A stretch of DNA of 64,000 nucleotides from Micractinium sp. NFX-FRZ (GCA_029339195.1 JAPTJF010000289.1:1-64000), one strand, 5' to 3'. Counted from the first letter of the stretch, positions 1-12,112 are shown. Notes: a model not told the origin generated them from the letters alone. A program made the numbers and translations.

Positions 1-269
1 GGCGGCACCGCCGCCCCCATCCCTCACTTCCCACGCCAATCCGTCCGCTCGGTTGTGGGCCTGTCTCACAGCTCAGCATATATATATATATATATATATA
101 TATAGACTCTCGCTGTGCTGTGCCTGCTGGGCTCCAGCATGGCTGCCTCGGTGCCTCGAGGCAGTCATTTCTACTCGGCACAGGCGCCGCTGTTGGGCTA
201 TTATCGCGTTCACAGAAAGCGCGATCCGCATACCTCGAGTACGCGTTCGTCCGTGCGTGCTTGCGTGCG
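1..269. promoter_or_regulatory. 5' flank of the BTB-MATH gene
   Basis: No gene is visible here. The stretch lies directly upstream of the first ATG of the BTB-MATH gene and should hold its promoter and 5' UTR. The only distinctive element is the AT dinucleotide run near position 90. No motif could be assigned with certainty. Confidence 0.4.
78..104. repeat. AT dinucleotide microsatellite
   Basis: An uninterrupted alternating A/T run of about 27 bases lies in otherwise GC-rich DNA, some 165 bases upstream of the BTB-MATH start codon. It is probably length-polymorphic. It might act as an AT-rich promoter element, but that is inference. Confidence 0.95.
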
Positions 270-2262
270 ATGCACTCCCCGGTTTCTCTTGCCGCCTGGG
301 CGCTAGCTGCCGCGGCAGGGGCAACCGGACTCTCCATCGGTTTGCTCAAAGGGGCGAGCCGTGGCGGAGGCAAAGCAACCGTCGACACTCCCCATGGCAG
401 CGGCAATGCCGATTCCGGCAGTGCCGCCCTCCACCCAGGTGCCCTGGATGCCGCCCAGCCGCAGGCCTTTTACCTGCCAGAGGCTGCTCTGGAGCCCCTC
501 TCAGACTGCTTCGCGCTCATGGGGGGCGTGCGGCTGCCGCTGCACAGCCAGATGCTGGGCGCGCAGTCAACGGTGCTGCGGGAGCTCTTCCTGGCGCAGC
601 GCGAGGGTGGGGCCGGTGGTGCAGCCCGGGAGGTGAGCATCAGGACAGCTGGCGCTGGCGCATTGTGTCTGCATGACTTTGACTTAAAAACGCAACTGCC
701 TTCGAAATGTGACCTGTGCATGACCGGTCGTGATCACAGTTCACAATCTCTTGCCCCTTGCTTCCCTCCAGCTGGTGCAGGCCTCGCCCAACCTGTCGGC
801 GGCGTTTGATGGCAGCAGCGTGGAGGGCGCTGCCATCTTCCTGCGCCTCATCTACTGCCCGCAAGAGATGAGCCCGGCCAGCTTTGAGGCACTGTGTGAG
901 GCAGGGCACCTGGCGGAAGTTGCCAGGCTGGCGCACAAGCTCAATGCTGCGCGCCTGCTGCGAGGCCTCGAGGGCTACCTGCACGGTGCGTCCCTGTGGG
1001 TGGGCAACTGAGTGGCTGCCAGCTGGCACCGGACAGCAGCAGCGCATGTGGCGCCCCCACATGTGTCCCTAATGGAGGTACTCCCGTGCCCCCGCAGGTC
1101 CCTCCCCACAGTGTGCCTCACAGCATGCTCGGCGCGAGTGTGAGGTGCCCACTCTGCCGCCGGCTGCTTGTATTTACAGCCCTGCCTCACCTCCCATCCC
1201 TGCACCTGTAGGTGTGACCGGCTCTGTGCCAGCCGAGGCAAACATACTGCAGCTGCTGGAGGTTCTGCAGGTGTCCCAGGACTGCCAGTTCAGCACGGTT
1301 CAGAGCCGCTGCCTGGACGTGCTTGCAGATGCGCTGGCAGTGGCAGGCCCCCGCTGGCCCACTGGCCTGCCAGAGGAGTTGGCGGCCTTGGATGGCGGCA
1401 CTCTGGTGCAGCTTCTGCGCCTCACTGGGGAGCGGGCAGCGCTCGGCATCAAGTGGGTGCCCCCCGTGTTTGATGTGCGGCCCAGCAGCAATGAGGATGT
1501 GGCAGGCGGCTTCACGTTTGCCATTGACAGCTTTTCTGGCCTGGACCTCAAAAAAGACACGCCCCTCTACTCTCCATGGGTTGAGATTGGCGGCTTCAAG
1601 TGGCGACTGCAGGTGGGTCCGGCTTCACTGAGCAGCCGGACTGCATGATGCAAGAGTTGCTCTGCAGTGCATGGGGTTGCTTCCTTGCTCCAGTATAGTT
1701 ATATACTGCCAGTTTCGTTTCCACTGGAAACCCAAACCTCCATACCATGCTGTCTGCCTGGCTGGTGCAGGTCTACCCCAAGGGCAGGTTGTCTGGGGCA
1801 GACAACCATCTCTCAGGTGTGACCCCAGTTGTGCCAGCTGTTAGTAGCCACAGACCTGCATCAGCTGCCCAGCTGCATTATGCATCCATACGAACCTGCG
1901 AGAAGCCCACAAACGAAGCTTTAGCTTTTAGATTATCCCGCCATTATGAAACCTGCATTCCACCTGCAGTGTTTCTGTGCCCTGATTTGGATCACGCAAA
2001 GGCGGCGGGCGTGACGAGCCTGACGGCCCGTTCTGCCTTCATCGTCCTGGACCAGTGCTCAGGAGTTGGCGGTAAGGGTGTACACAACCATGTACTGAAC
2101 TGGGGCCCAAAGTCGTTCAGCGAGTCCGACACAAACTGGGGCAGCCCCAAATTCATGCCGCTGGAGCAGCTGCAAAGCGGCGACCGCGGCTACCTGGCCC
2201 ACGACCGCCTGCTGCTGCGGCTGGACCTCTGGATCACCGGCGTGCAGCGAGTTGCCGGCTGA
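270..2262 (+). CDS. BTB-BACK-MATH domain protein
   Basis: Probable CUL3 E3-ligase substrate adaptor. The exons I assemble are 270-632, 772-985, 1212-1612, 1771-1816 and 1970-2262, all GT-AG and in frame, giving about 438 residues. A hydrophobic N-terminal stretch (AAWALAAAAGATGLSIGLL) could be a membrane anchor or targeting sequence. A BTB/POZ fold follows (roughly residues 70-190: VRLPLHSQMLGAQSTVLREL, then FDGSSVEGAAIFLRLIYCP), then a BACK-like helical segment. The C-terminal MATH domain (about 292-435) has FTFAIDSFSGL, SPWVEIGGFKWRLQVYPKG and a closing YLAHDRLLLRLDLWI strand. Land-plant BPM proteins are MATH-BTB; here the order is BTB first, MATH last. The start at 270 is the first ATG leading into the hydrophobic segment in this frame. 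An upstream in-frame codon is possible, but the sequence there is not protein-like. Its neighbour downstream is unrelated. Confidence 0.85.
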
Positions 2263-2658
2263 AATTGAGTGTGCGTCGCTTGGAACTTTGATTGAAATAA
2301 ATGGAGGCGTCTTTTGAGCAAAAGAAGCTGACAGAGACAACCAAAGGGGAGCACGAGGGGTGCAGTTCAACCGGGGGGCCGGTTCCGCATCAAGGGGGTG
2401 CATCCTGCCGGCTCGTACTTAGATAGTTGCTGACCTTACCTGTTTTTTCTTTGATTGCCTTGCATGGTTGTGAGTGCTCTTCTTCGTACCTAAACATGTG
2501 CTAGAAACTGTCAGGACCCCAGGCAGACGCAGTGGCGGCACCGCCCCCAGCATGCGCAGCAGAAGGCGCAACATTGCACATCGCGACCCTGTGCGCTTGC
2601 ATGCGTAGCCGCTGAGTCAAGTTACCTCCTAGTGGTTACACACGGAGCGGCAACAGCA
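2263..2658. other. Intergenic, BTB-MATH to pseudouridine synthase
   Basis: About 400 bases between two tandem plus-strand genes: the 3' UTR of the first and the promoter of the second. No ORF with coding character and no clear TGTAA poly(A) signal is seen. Confidence 0.6.
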
Positions 2659-4495
2659 ATGGCTTTCCGCCGCACCATCGTGCACTGTGCTCGGCGCTTC
2701 TCTACCTCCGCCGACAAACCAGGGAACGGTGAGTGTTCAATAAGTGTCAAGAAATTATTCGTGCCACTTGCAACGCCCGGCAGAGGCTGCCGGCCGCCTG
2801 CCGCCAACCAGGTCGCCGCCGCGGCTCCCTTCTCTCCGCCCCCCTGCAGCCGCACTGAGCCGATGGCTGCAAGAGTGGACGGCTGTCCCACGTGTGGTGG
2901 TCATCGAAGGCACTGAGCCACCCACAGGCAAGCGCAGCAGCCGTGCAGCTGCCCCACCGCCCGTCTGCCCTGGATGCCAGCCTCTTCCTTCATGCCCTTG
3001 CTCGCTGGCTCGCCATGCTCTGTGCTTAGGTAGCCTGCGCCTCAACTCTCCTGCAATGTGCAGCGCTGTGCTGGCTGCGCCGGCGCGGTCCCCCGCTGCC
3101 GGAGGCCGCCCTGCACCGCCTCTTCCGCCAGCAGACCGTGAGGCTCTATGACCCCAGCACCCAGAAAGTGGTGCGAGCCAGCAAGAGCCGACAGCTGCCC
3201 CCGGGGGCCCTGCTGCTGCTGCCCAAAGCAGAGGTTGCCGCTGCCACAGGCAGCCAGAGCTCCAGCAGCAGCAGCAGCGGCGAGGCCGGCGTGCAAGCGC
3301 AGCATGCACAGCAGCAGGCGCAGCAAACGACGTCGCCTGCACGCGCACGTGCGGCGCAACGCTGGCTGGCAGAGCTGCGCTCTGGGCTGCTGGCAGACAC
3401 TCCCGACTTTCTAGCCCTCAACAAGCCGGCGGGGCTGCCGTGCCAGGGTGGCAGTGGCGTGGCGCTCAGCTTGGATGGGCTGATGGGGGAGGCGTGGGGG
3501 CACCTGCCAGGCGTGCAGCCTGCCCAGCTGCGGCTGGTGCACCGAATGGACCGGCAGACAACGGGTGAGAGGCGGGACTGTTTTGGTATTGTTCAGTTCT
3601 TATGGCAGTTGCATGCCACGCTTTGTGTTGATGACCTGATATGCTTGTGATGGGGGATGCCTGGCGCCGGCGGCTGTGCTGCTGTGCGTTGTGTAACACC
3701 TGCAACTGCCGCTCCCCTGCTGCCTGCACTCCCCACCCTGCAGGTGCTCTGCTGGTTGCAAAGAGCCCGGATGCTGCGGCCTGGCTGTCAGCAGCCTTCA
3801 AGGAGGGCAGCCTCAGCAGCAGCGCCGGCAGCAGCAGCAGAACAAGCAGCAAGGGCGGCAGCAGGGGAGACGCAAGCGGCGCCGCGAAAGCAGCAGTGGC
3901 AGCAGCGCCTGCCAGCATCCGCAAGACGTACTGGGCAGTGGTGGCGCGGGACCAGGATCAGGAGCACAGCGCCGGCAGCGCCAGCAGCAGGGGCAGCAGC
4001 AGCAGCCGAGGCAGCAGGGGCAGCAGCAGCGGCGCCGCCGGGGGCTGGCTGCCACGCACCGCCAGCATCCGCCTGGCGGTGCCCAGCAGCAAGGACCCTG
4101 CTGCCCTCGTGCCAGCCGAGACGCGCTACCGTGTGCTGCACCAGGGCCCCTCACTCGCCTGGCTGGAGCTGCAGCCGCTGACCGGGCGCAAGCACCAGCT
4201 GCGACAGCACTGCGCACGCGGCCTGGGGGCGGCAGTCCTGGGGGACTCACGCTATGCTGTGCTGCGGTCAGGGGCACAGCATGCAGCGCTGGCAGCGCTC
4301 CGGCGGGCCCCTGGCAGTGCAGGTGGCGGCGATTCCCAGCCGCTGTTCCTGCACTGCCGGCGGCTGGAGGTGCAGCGGCCAGGCGGCACGCGGCGCGGGG
4401 CGGCGGCTGTGGAGGTGACGGCGCCACTGCCGGCAGCGTGGCACGACCTGCTCACGCAGCAGGGGTGGCCGCTGCCGGCTGGAGAGGTCGCCTGA
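2659..4495 (+). CDS. RluA-family RNA pseudouridine synthase, probably organellar
   Basis: Isomerises uridine to pseudouridine in rRNA or another organellar RNA. Exons 2659-2728, 2850-2927, 3064-3564 and 3744-4495 give about 466 residues; intron 2 uses a GC donor (2928). The N-terminus (MAFRRTIVHCARRFSTSAD) looks like a mitochondrial presequence. A short S4-like segment follows (LHRLFRQQTVRLYDP ... LPPGALLLLP), then the catalytic core: DFLALNKPAGLPCQGG near residue 163, the motif-II loop VHRMDRQTTGALLVAKS near 209 with the catalytic Asp, RKTYWAVV, and TGRKHQLRQHCA near 364. The usual HRLD is HRMD here, a mild change next to the intact Asp. Ser/Gly-rich low-complexity inserts lengthen it beyond bacterial RluA proteins. 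The exact RNA target cannot be read from the sequence. Confidence 0.88.
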
Positions 4496-5658
4496 GTGTC
4501 TGAGCATCTGGCAAGCTGAACTTCTGGCAAGCTTGACTGTGCAAGGCATTACAGTGCAAGACGGGACGACACGGGTATTGACTGAACAGAGGCTCAGGGC
4601 CAGTGGGGTTGTGCCAGACAGAGACAGGCACAACGGGACACAGACACGCACAGGCAGTATTCAACGGGGGACGGACACGCACAGGCAGTATAAGACGGGG
4701 ATGGGGACGGGGGACGGGCACCATTCGACAGGCACAGGCAGTGAAATTGCTTGGTCAACAAGTGCAGGGGCAGCGGCTTGCGGCAGAGAGCTGCGTGTGG
4801 AGTAGACAGAGGCGTCCTTTGCGAACGGCGAGGGATCAGTGTTTCGAGGGCAGTCGGGTGTGAAGGGATGGGAGCAATAGTGTACAACGAGGGCGCAGGG
4901 CAATCGTACCTTGCCCAGCTGTGAGGAGAGAGAAGTAGATCAGTCAATCGAAGCCGAGGCGGGCGGGGCAAATGGAAGTGAGGCAGTCCACCCGAGGCGA
5001 GGACAGGACAGGGGGCGCGCCACGCAGCACTGCAGGCTGAGAGCAAGGCTGAGGTGTGACGGGGGCCGGCGCTGCCGCCTGCGCTGCGCCGCGCTCAGCG
5101 AGCGCGGAGCAGCGGCAGGGCTGAGGAGGTGATGACCAGGTAAAGAGGGTAAGAGGTGTCGGCAGTGTGAGGGGGTGCGGTGGGATGTGAGTGGTAGTCA
5201 AGAGGGAGAAGAGAGTGGAAGAGAGTGACACTTGTGCACATGATGCTCAACTCAACGCAAGGGAGGAGGCCGCCCATCACGTGGCGTGCTTGCCTGCCTA
5301 TGCATCGTGCCTGCTGCTAGAACACAGTCGGGGAGAGAGGGACGTGGGTGGGTCATGGGGCGGCGTTGGTACACATCGGGTACAGGTCAGGAGTGAAGGG
5401 GCGGGTCTAGAGTCGAGCGTGACCAAGCGCTGTACTTGAGACGACTGGCCTGCAGTCTGAGACTGAAGGGGTGGACCGAGCGGGGCTGCGCCGGTGGGGC
5501 GGGTCCAGCAGGCGCAGCGCCGTGCCAGAGCCCGCCGGCGGCGCCATGTTCAGCGCGCAGCGGCCGGCCGGCGCTTCTCAGCACCACCCTGCCTGCCTCC
5601 TTGCGCTCAGGACAGCTACAAGGCTGGCTCAGCGCTGACTTTAAGAGCAAGTCAGAGG
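4496..5658. other. Convergent intergenic region with short tandem repeats
   Basis: About 1.16 kb between the stop codons of the plus-strand pseudouridine synthase and the minus-strand aminotransferase, so it holds both 3' UTRs. Between about 4630 and 4745 the phrase GACACGCACAGGCAGTAT and close variants recur at 30-45 base spacing. No coding sequence with family similarity or good codon use is visible. Confidence 0.6.
4636..4745. repeat. Degenerate minisatellite (ACAGGCAGT units)
   Basis: Three imperfect units each contain CGCACAGGCAGTAT or CGACAGGCACAGGCAGT, preceded by GGGGAC-like spacers. They lie in the shared 3' region of two convergent genes. No protein or RNA function is suggested. 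Confidence 0.6.
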
Positions 5659-8600
5659 TTACTCCACCGCCACGCTCCACGGGTGCTCCACCCGCCCGTA
5701 CTGGATGTCCAGCAGCGTGCGCTGCAGCCGCGCCGACAGGCTGCGCTCGGGGTCAAACGGCGTGGTGCTGAACACCTCGCCGGTGGCGCTGCGGGGCGGG
5801 GAGGAGGGGTGGGGGTGAGGGGAAGCGGGAGGGGAGGAAGGTGTGAGCATGGCACGAGGAAGGGGTGAGGGAGGAGTGGGAACACCTTGCTCCTCCAAGC
5901 CTTCCAAGCAACAGCTTTCCTTGCACATGCTGGGCTTTCCGCCAGCTCACCACGCTACTCCCCGGGCTCCCGGATTCCCTTGTTTTCCCGCCCGCCGCTC
6001 CCCCCGCTCTCTGCGCCACCTAGCTCCCGTCCCAAACTCTCTCGTATATGCCGGTTCATCGCTCCCCCACCCCCTGCGCCTCCCAAGCTCATCCCGCCAG
6101 GCTCCCAGCCCAGGGCTCACCCACCCACTCACCGTATGAGCGACCCCACCGGCTGCACAATGCAGGCGGTGCCCGACCCAAAGATCTCCAGCAGCCGCCC
6201 CTCCTGGTGCGCCTGCGGGGGAGGTGGGAGATGGACAGGTGGTCCGGGTGGTTGGGACGCTGCAGGGCGCATACAGAGGCAGGCCGGCAGACATGCTTCG
6301 CCACGCCTGCCGCGCTGCCCCAGGGCGCCGGCAGACCCCCGAGTGCCCACACAACTAGCCTCGCCATCCGCACTGCCGCCCGCTCCTCCGACCCTCTCGC
6401 CCACCATCACCCCAGCCCCAAAGCGCCACGCCCCCCCCCGCCCTTATTACACCTCCCAGCCCCAGGCCTCACCTCCCGCACTTCCGCAATGGTCAGGGGG
6501 CGCTCCTCCACGCCCCCCACCTCCGCCTCCCCCCAGGAGCGCGCCAGCTGCAGGATGGAATCGCGAGTGATGCCCGGCAGGATGGTGCCGCCCAGGGGGG
6601 GCGTGGCCAGCACGCGGCGCCCGTCGCGCTGCAGGGAGGATGGTCCAGGGCGGGGGAGGGGCGCAGAGGGGGCGGTGGGAGGCGGGCGCGGTGGAGCAGG
6701 CAGTGCAGCAAAAGCAGGCAACACGGGCGCGCCCAACCGCCGGCCCTCCCTACAAGGCGAGGCAAGGCAGCAGGCGTGACAGCAGGAACTCGCTGGCTGC
6801 ATGTGCACCCCTGCCGTGGAGCTGACGTGGCACCCCCAGCTGCAGCGCTGTGCTGACCTGGCGCAGGTAGAAGAAGATGTTCATGGCGCCACACTCCTCG
6901 AACACTGCATCGTCCGCGTGCTGCAGGTGGGGCCGGAGGCGGGGTGGGATGTGTGAGGTTTGTAGAGGTGCGCACGTGTGTGGGAGCCGTGCGGGTCACG
7001 AGAGCTGCATGCGCCAGGCTCACAGTGGACGGCACTTGCCCTGTCCCCCCTCCCTCCTTCACTGCCCCTTGCCTACGCTTCTTCTGCACCTCACAACCAG
7101 ACCCTGCCCTCCTTTCGCCTTCCACCCGCCCCACCTCCCACCCCTCGCATGCCTTGATTCCCGCAGGAAACATGTAGCGTACTGCACTGTTCACCGTTCC
7201 TCCACCTCCTCCCACCCCTCCTCACAAGTTTCGCCATCACACACCCCCGCCCCTCACCTGGTCCGACTCCTTAAAGGTGTAGAGCACCTGCGGCACGCCG
7301 TGCCGCTCCGCCGCCTGCACCTGCGGCTGGATGGTGGGCGCGTAGTTGCCGCCCACCTTGCAGTCGCCCGCGCCGCCCGGCCAGGCGCGCCTGCGGGACC
7401 GTTGGTAGCATGGAGGAGGCCGGGCAGGTCAGCGGACAGGTAGGGGGGGGGGGGGCGCCGAGCAAGAGGTTCCTTTTGCCTGGTCATGCAAGGGCACCTG
7501 CCACCCCACCATGCAACCGCTGTGCACATGCCTCCACCTGTCGGCAGGGAGAATCCCCCAGACCGATGCCCCTCCACCCCCCACCCCCCCAAAAGCCCCC
7601 TGCCTCACCCCCAACCCCCAACCCTCACAACCGGCCCCACGCATCCCGCCCCACCCCCTATAGGCAGGCGCCCCCACCTGTGGTGCTCGTCCACAAAGAG
7701 GGAGATGGGCTTGAGGCCGGAGGAGAAGTAGGGGCCCACAGGGGACAGCAGCACAGACAGCGTGGTGGCGGCGGGCTTGGCCACGCCCAGCGCGCCGGCT
7801 GCAGGGAAGGGGCAGGGCAGGCAGGTGGGGGCAGGCAGGCAGGCGAGTGGGTGGCTGGGTAGGCAAGGCGGGGGCGGCAGAAAGCGGCTGGGCAGCAAGG
7901 GGAGGCGGCCTGTATATGGAGGGGGTATCAGCACCCCCGGATAAGATGAGGGGTGGAGCTACAGCCCCACGGTGCCGCCGTGGACACCCACCGTTGCGAG
8001 AAAGCAAAGGAGCGCATGTGCATGGGCAAACCTGCGCTACCACCATGCGACGTACCATGCCAGGACTCACCGCTGGAGAAGGCAAAGGGGCGGATGTACA
8101 TGGAGAAGCCCTCGCGGGCGGGCAGCCAGGAGGCGTCCACCAGCAGCAGCTGCTTCAGGCAGGCCAGCAGCTCCTGCGGTTGGCAGACAAAACAGAGGGA
8201 AGGGAGGGGCGGCAGGGTGTGTGGTGACATGCTTGGTGAGACCAGGTACGGTAGCACAAGCAGACGCATGCGGGTGGCAAGGAGGCGCCACCTGCCCGAA
8301 CACACCTGCGACGTGAAAGGGTCTGCAAGCTGCTGCACTAGGCACTCCCCCGCCACGCACACGCACAACCATCCCACCCAAACAGGTGCAACAAGCCACA
8401 CCGGTGGGCAAAATCGGCCAGCTGCACGCGCTTCCCATCCGCCCACACAAACCTGAACTGAAACCTCAAGAATTGAGGCGTCAGCCTGCATCACAAAGTC
8501 GGCAAGCTGCACGCACTTCCCCGCCACCACACACAGACTGTAGGTGAACAGCCACTCAATGTACAGCCGAGCCCCCACCTGCGGCTCAAAGTCGGCCAGC

Positions 8601-9832
8601 TGCAGGCGGCGCGCGGAGCGGAGCAGGCGCGCCATGTTCTGCTCGGGGCGGAAGAGGCGCATGCGGCCGTCCACGCCCGCGTACGCCTTCATGCCCTCGA
8701 AGCAGCACATGCCGTAGTGCAGCACCTGTTGGGAGGGGAATGACCACAAGCGGGGTGGCGGCGTGAAGATGTGATGGTTGAAACGTGCCGTCCCGCGCGA
8801 GGCGGCGCATGCCTAGCGCAGCACCCATCAGGAGGGGCGCAACTTGTGCCGAAGAGGGCAGTGCAGAGCACACGGGGTGGGGTGCTGTGCACACAGGGCG
8901 GGTGCCCCTGCTGCCTGCCCTTTGCCGCCCTCAACAGCCACATGCGCACACCACGCCACACGCACACCCGCTGGCAGGGTGCAGCTGCCACGTCGATGCC
9001 CTGCCCCCAGCCGCCGCCCCGCACCTGGCTGGCGGGGTGCAGCTGCAGCAGGCCCAGCGGCTTGATGGCGGGCGCGCCCCAGCCCCGCCCCACGGCGTGC
9101 TCCGCCACAAACATGTGGTCTGTGAACACCGTGCCAAACTTGAGGTCCTGTGGGGGTGACGGCAACGGTGGTAGTCAAGTGTGTGTGAGTGTGGGCTTGA
9201 AAGGGAGCAAGCAAGTCGCCCAGGGAGGCAGGAGCCGGGCTTCAGGACGAGAGGAGGGGCACACGTGGACTGGCCGGGCGCATGCGAGTTGGCTAGGGTG
9301 TGCAAACTGGTTGGGCAGAGTCGTGGCAGCCAGGCGCGGCTGAGGGCACGCCCCGGCACAGCGACACTGCTGCCATGATAGCATGCGTGTTTTGCAGCCG
9401 ACGTCGTGCACTGTTATACTGCCAATCTGTCCACCACACTGGCGCCAGCTTGACAGAACCGTCCCGCTGATACCCCCGCCCGGCAACAGCCGCGCACCTC
9501 CAAATTGATGGGCGGTTGCCTCACTGTGCTGCGCTCAATGGTCAAATCCTGGGCCCGGAAGGTGTGGGCGGCCTCCTGCAGGGAAGTAAGCGAGGGCCCC
9601 ACAGGTGAGAAGTGTGTGCGGGCGCGGCGCCTTGGCGGCCCCAGGTCGTCCCGCCAGGCTGCAGCAAGTGCGCAGGGCGGAATGCCGTTGTCCGCACCTC
9701 TTCGGGGCTCGGCTGGGCCTGCGCTGTCAACTGGCGTGTGACGGCCGTGGCGGGAGCTGGGAGGAGACTGCCCTGCCCGGTGCCCAGCAGGCAGCGCGTC
9801 AGCGCGAGGAGCGTGGGACGCCTGGCCTGCAT
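5659..9832 (-). CDS. BCAT: Branched-chain amino-acid aminotransferase (PLP fold type IV)
   Basis: Transfers the amino group between Leu/Ile/Val and 2-oxoglutarate. The first exon looks like an organelle transit peptide ([20 protein letters not shown]). Exons, 5' to 3' on the minus strand: 9832-9698, 9575-9498, 9147-9025, 8725-8579, 8173-8071, 7798-7678, 7390-7258, 6920-6858, 6628-6473, 6212-6133 and 5788-5659; they sum to 1269 nt, 422 residues. Family landmarks in order: [63 protein letters not shown], the PLP-lysine motif [13 protein letters not shown] (Lys about residue 247), [42 protein letters not shown] and a typical C-terminus. All key residues are intact. The intron at 8174-8578 is open in frame and contains copies of exon ends. 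The gene is divergent from cardiolipin synthase across about 425 bp. Confidence 0.95.
8300..8578 (-). repeat. Intronic tandem copies of a BCAT exon end
   Basis: The last bases of the BCAT exon ending at 8579 (encoding LQLADFEPQ) are echoed about every 85 bases in the following intron, near 8495, 8410 and 8320. Each copy has the pattern AA(A/G)TCGGC(A/C)AGCTGCA(C/G) on the plus strand, with progressively more decay. The copies are also read in frame as QLADF, RAAGRF and QQLADP. A second echo of the next exon (FAFS region, real copy near 8071-8110) lies at about 7992-8033. Confidence 0.8.
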
Positions 9833-10257
9833 GCTTTCTGCCGCGGGAGCGTTCTGTGTGTTTGGAAAGGCTGCCAAGGGCGCCAGTCGCAGCTCGCCAA
9901 GTTGTTGGGCCGCCGTTGACGGCAAAGGGTGCGGTCGCCCCCCTAGTGGGTGCTATTGCACCTCAGAAGCGTCGGTGTATTGTGCCCAGGCGAGCTCAAA
10001 CTGGCGCATGAACCCCCGCCCTCAAATTTAGGGGCCACGTCGGCTCACCTAAACTTTTAGGCAACCTAAACCCAAACCTTGCGCCACCCTCCCCTCCCCG
10101 GAGACAAGGGATCAGTACCCAGAAGCTGGCTAGGCCCCTGGAATAGCTCCCTGCCTCCCACGCAATTGCAGCAAGTGTGCAGCCTTGCCTGCTGCTGTCA
10201 GCTGAGGTCACTTTGGCTTCGCATCGTGCCTAAGGATAATCGGACAGCCCTACGTGA
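9833..10257. promoter_or_regulatory. Bidirectional promoter region, BCAT / cardiolipin synthase
   Basis: The 425 bases between two divergent start codons must contain both promoters and 5' UTRs. A short cluster of related words (AAACTTTTAGG, AACCTAAACCC) occurs near 10050-10080. No canonical TATA element is evident. Confidence 0.6.
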
Positions 10258-12112
10258 ATGGCTGCTGCAGCGCTGGCACTAGCGGCGGCGCGGCGGGGCA
10301 GCGGCGGCGGCAGCAGAGGGGCTGTGGCCTCCTTGCGTGCTGCCTGGTGCAGCCTGCACCATGGCACACCAGAGCTGCCGTTAGCAGCAGGCAAGGCTGC
10401 AGGAGGGACACGCAGCACGTGCACAGCACCATGGGCGGTGCTGCAGCAGCTCAGTGTGCAGCTGCAGGCGGTGAGCGGGCAGCCGTGGCAGCAGCGGGAC
10501 CACTGGCACCAGCAGCAGCTCAGCAGCAGCAGCATGGCCGCACCCCCGCTCTGCCTGCGGCAGTACAGCACACAGAGCCGAAACGCAGTCAGACGTGTGC
10601 AGCAGCAGGAGGAGCAGCAGCAGCAGCAGCAGGCTGTGCCGCCTGCCGCCCCGCCACCGCCGGGCGCCCGCGGGCAGGCGCCGCCGGCGGTTGCAGCCCT
10701 CCAGGCAGCGGGGTGGTCCCGTCAAGAGGTGCTGAACGTGCCCAATGCGCTGTCCATGCTGCGCCTGCTGTCCGGACCGGTCATCGCCAGCTGGATCTTG
10801 GATGCCCAGGTGAGTGGCAGCTGCTGCCTGGCTTCCTGGGGCGGGATGCAGAGGATCTGGCGAGGGCATGCCAGAGCAACGCGGCTCGCCAGCAGGCAGG
10901 CAGGCAGCGAGGCATGTGTTGTCAGGGAGTGGCTGATGTTGATTGGCTGGCAGAGCGAGCCGACCAGCGCCCATGCCCAACCCTGCCAAGCATTCCAGCC
11001 TTGACACCCGCACCACCCACTGAACACCGGCACTGCTCTTCCCAGCCTCCTGCTGCCCTCCCCGCTTCCCGCCACCGTCCCCCGCACAGTGGTCCCTGGC
11101 CCTGCCTGCCCTGGTGCTGTCCGGAGCCACCGACTGGGCCGACGGCTACGCTGCCCGCCGCTTCAACCAGCCATCTGTTATTGGCTCATACCTGGACCCC
11201 CTGGCCGACAAAGTGCTCATATGCTGCGTGGTCGGCGCCCTGGGCTGGTCGGTGAGTGACGCCGCAGCTCAGCTGCGGATGCCGCCCGCTGTCCGCTGCC
11301 GCCTGACGCGTGTGGCATGAGCTGCGTGTTGTCCCTCTGCCGCTGGCTACCTGCACCGTCTGCCGGTGCCGCGCAGTACCGGGCGGCCGCCCGGCTGACT
11401 GCTGTTCTTTTGTGCTGCGTTGCCTGCCTCCTGATGTCCCCGTGCTGGCATTGGCCCGCTCCTGTGTAACCAACCAACCGACACCTGCCTGCCCGTCTGG
11501 TTGCAGGGCGTGCTGCCTGGCCCGGTGGTGGGCATCATTGTGGGGCGGGACGTGTTCCTTGTGGGGGCCGTGTTTGTTGCACGTGCCAAATCACTGGGCT
11601 GGCGCTGGCCGGGGGCAGCCGAGTTCTTCAGAATCAGTGGAGCCCCAGCAGGCGGTGACGGCAGCGGCGGCGGCGGCAGCAGCAGTGCGGGTCCTGCTGC
11701 AGGGGGCGTGGCGGCGGCCCCACAGCAGCAGCAGCAGCAGCACGCGGGGGAAGCGGCGGCATCAGCAGCAGCGGCACGCGAGGACGGCGCCGGCAGCAGC
11801 GATGGTGTGGCACCTGCGGGGGCACCCACGGCGGGCGTTACGGCGGCTCCCGCCCCGCTGGTGAAGCCTTTGTTTGTCAGCAAAGTCAACACTGTGTTCC
11901 AGCTAGGCCTCGTGGGCACCTGCATCCTGCACTCCTGGCTGGGCTGGCCCGGCGAGGGCGCCATTACGGCGGGCAGTGCGCTCACAGCAGGCACCACGCT
12001 GTGGAGCTGCGCTGCTTACCTGCGGGCCTACCAGCAGGGGCGCGTGCTGGCGCCCGGCGGCGGCGGCAGCGCGCCGAGCGCAACGGCGGCAGCGGCGGGC
12101 CCGGTGAAATGA
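10258..12112 (+). CDS. CLS: Cardiolipin synthase, CDP-alcohol phosphatidyltransferase type
   Basis: Condenses CDP-diacylglycerol with phosphatidylglycerol in the mitochondrial inner membrane; a phosphatidylglycerophosphate synthase of the same superfamily is the alternative. Exons 10258-10809, 11090-11251 and 11507-12112 give 439 residues. A long N-terminal presequence with a Gln run and an RQYSTQSRN segment precedes [20 protein letters not shown], the standard start of this fold. The metal-binding signature D-x2-DG-x2-AR-x8-G-x3-D-x3-D is complete (about residues 199-222: [11 protein letters not shown] ... [10 protein letters not shown]). Hydrophobic helices follow ([20 protein letters not shown]), then an Ala/Gly/Gln-rich insert of about 70 residues, then [18 protein letters not shown], which matches eukaryotic CLS. 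The insert is unusual for the family and probably an exposed loop. Confidence 0.92.

Noticed and set aside
10254..11255. Plus-strand frame of 333 codons overlapping cardiolipin synthase
   Set aside because: Off-frame shadow of the synthase gene; it runs through introns and lacks any domain.
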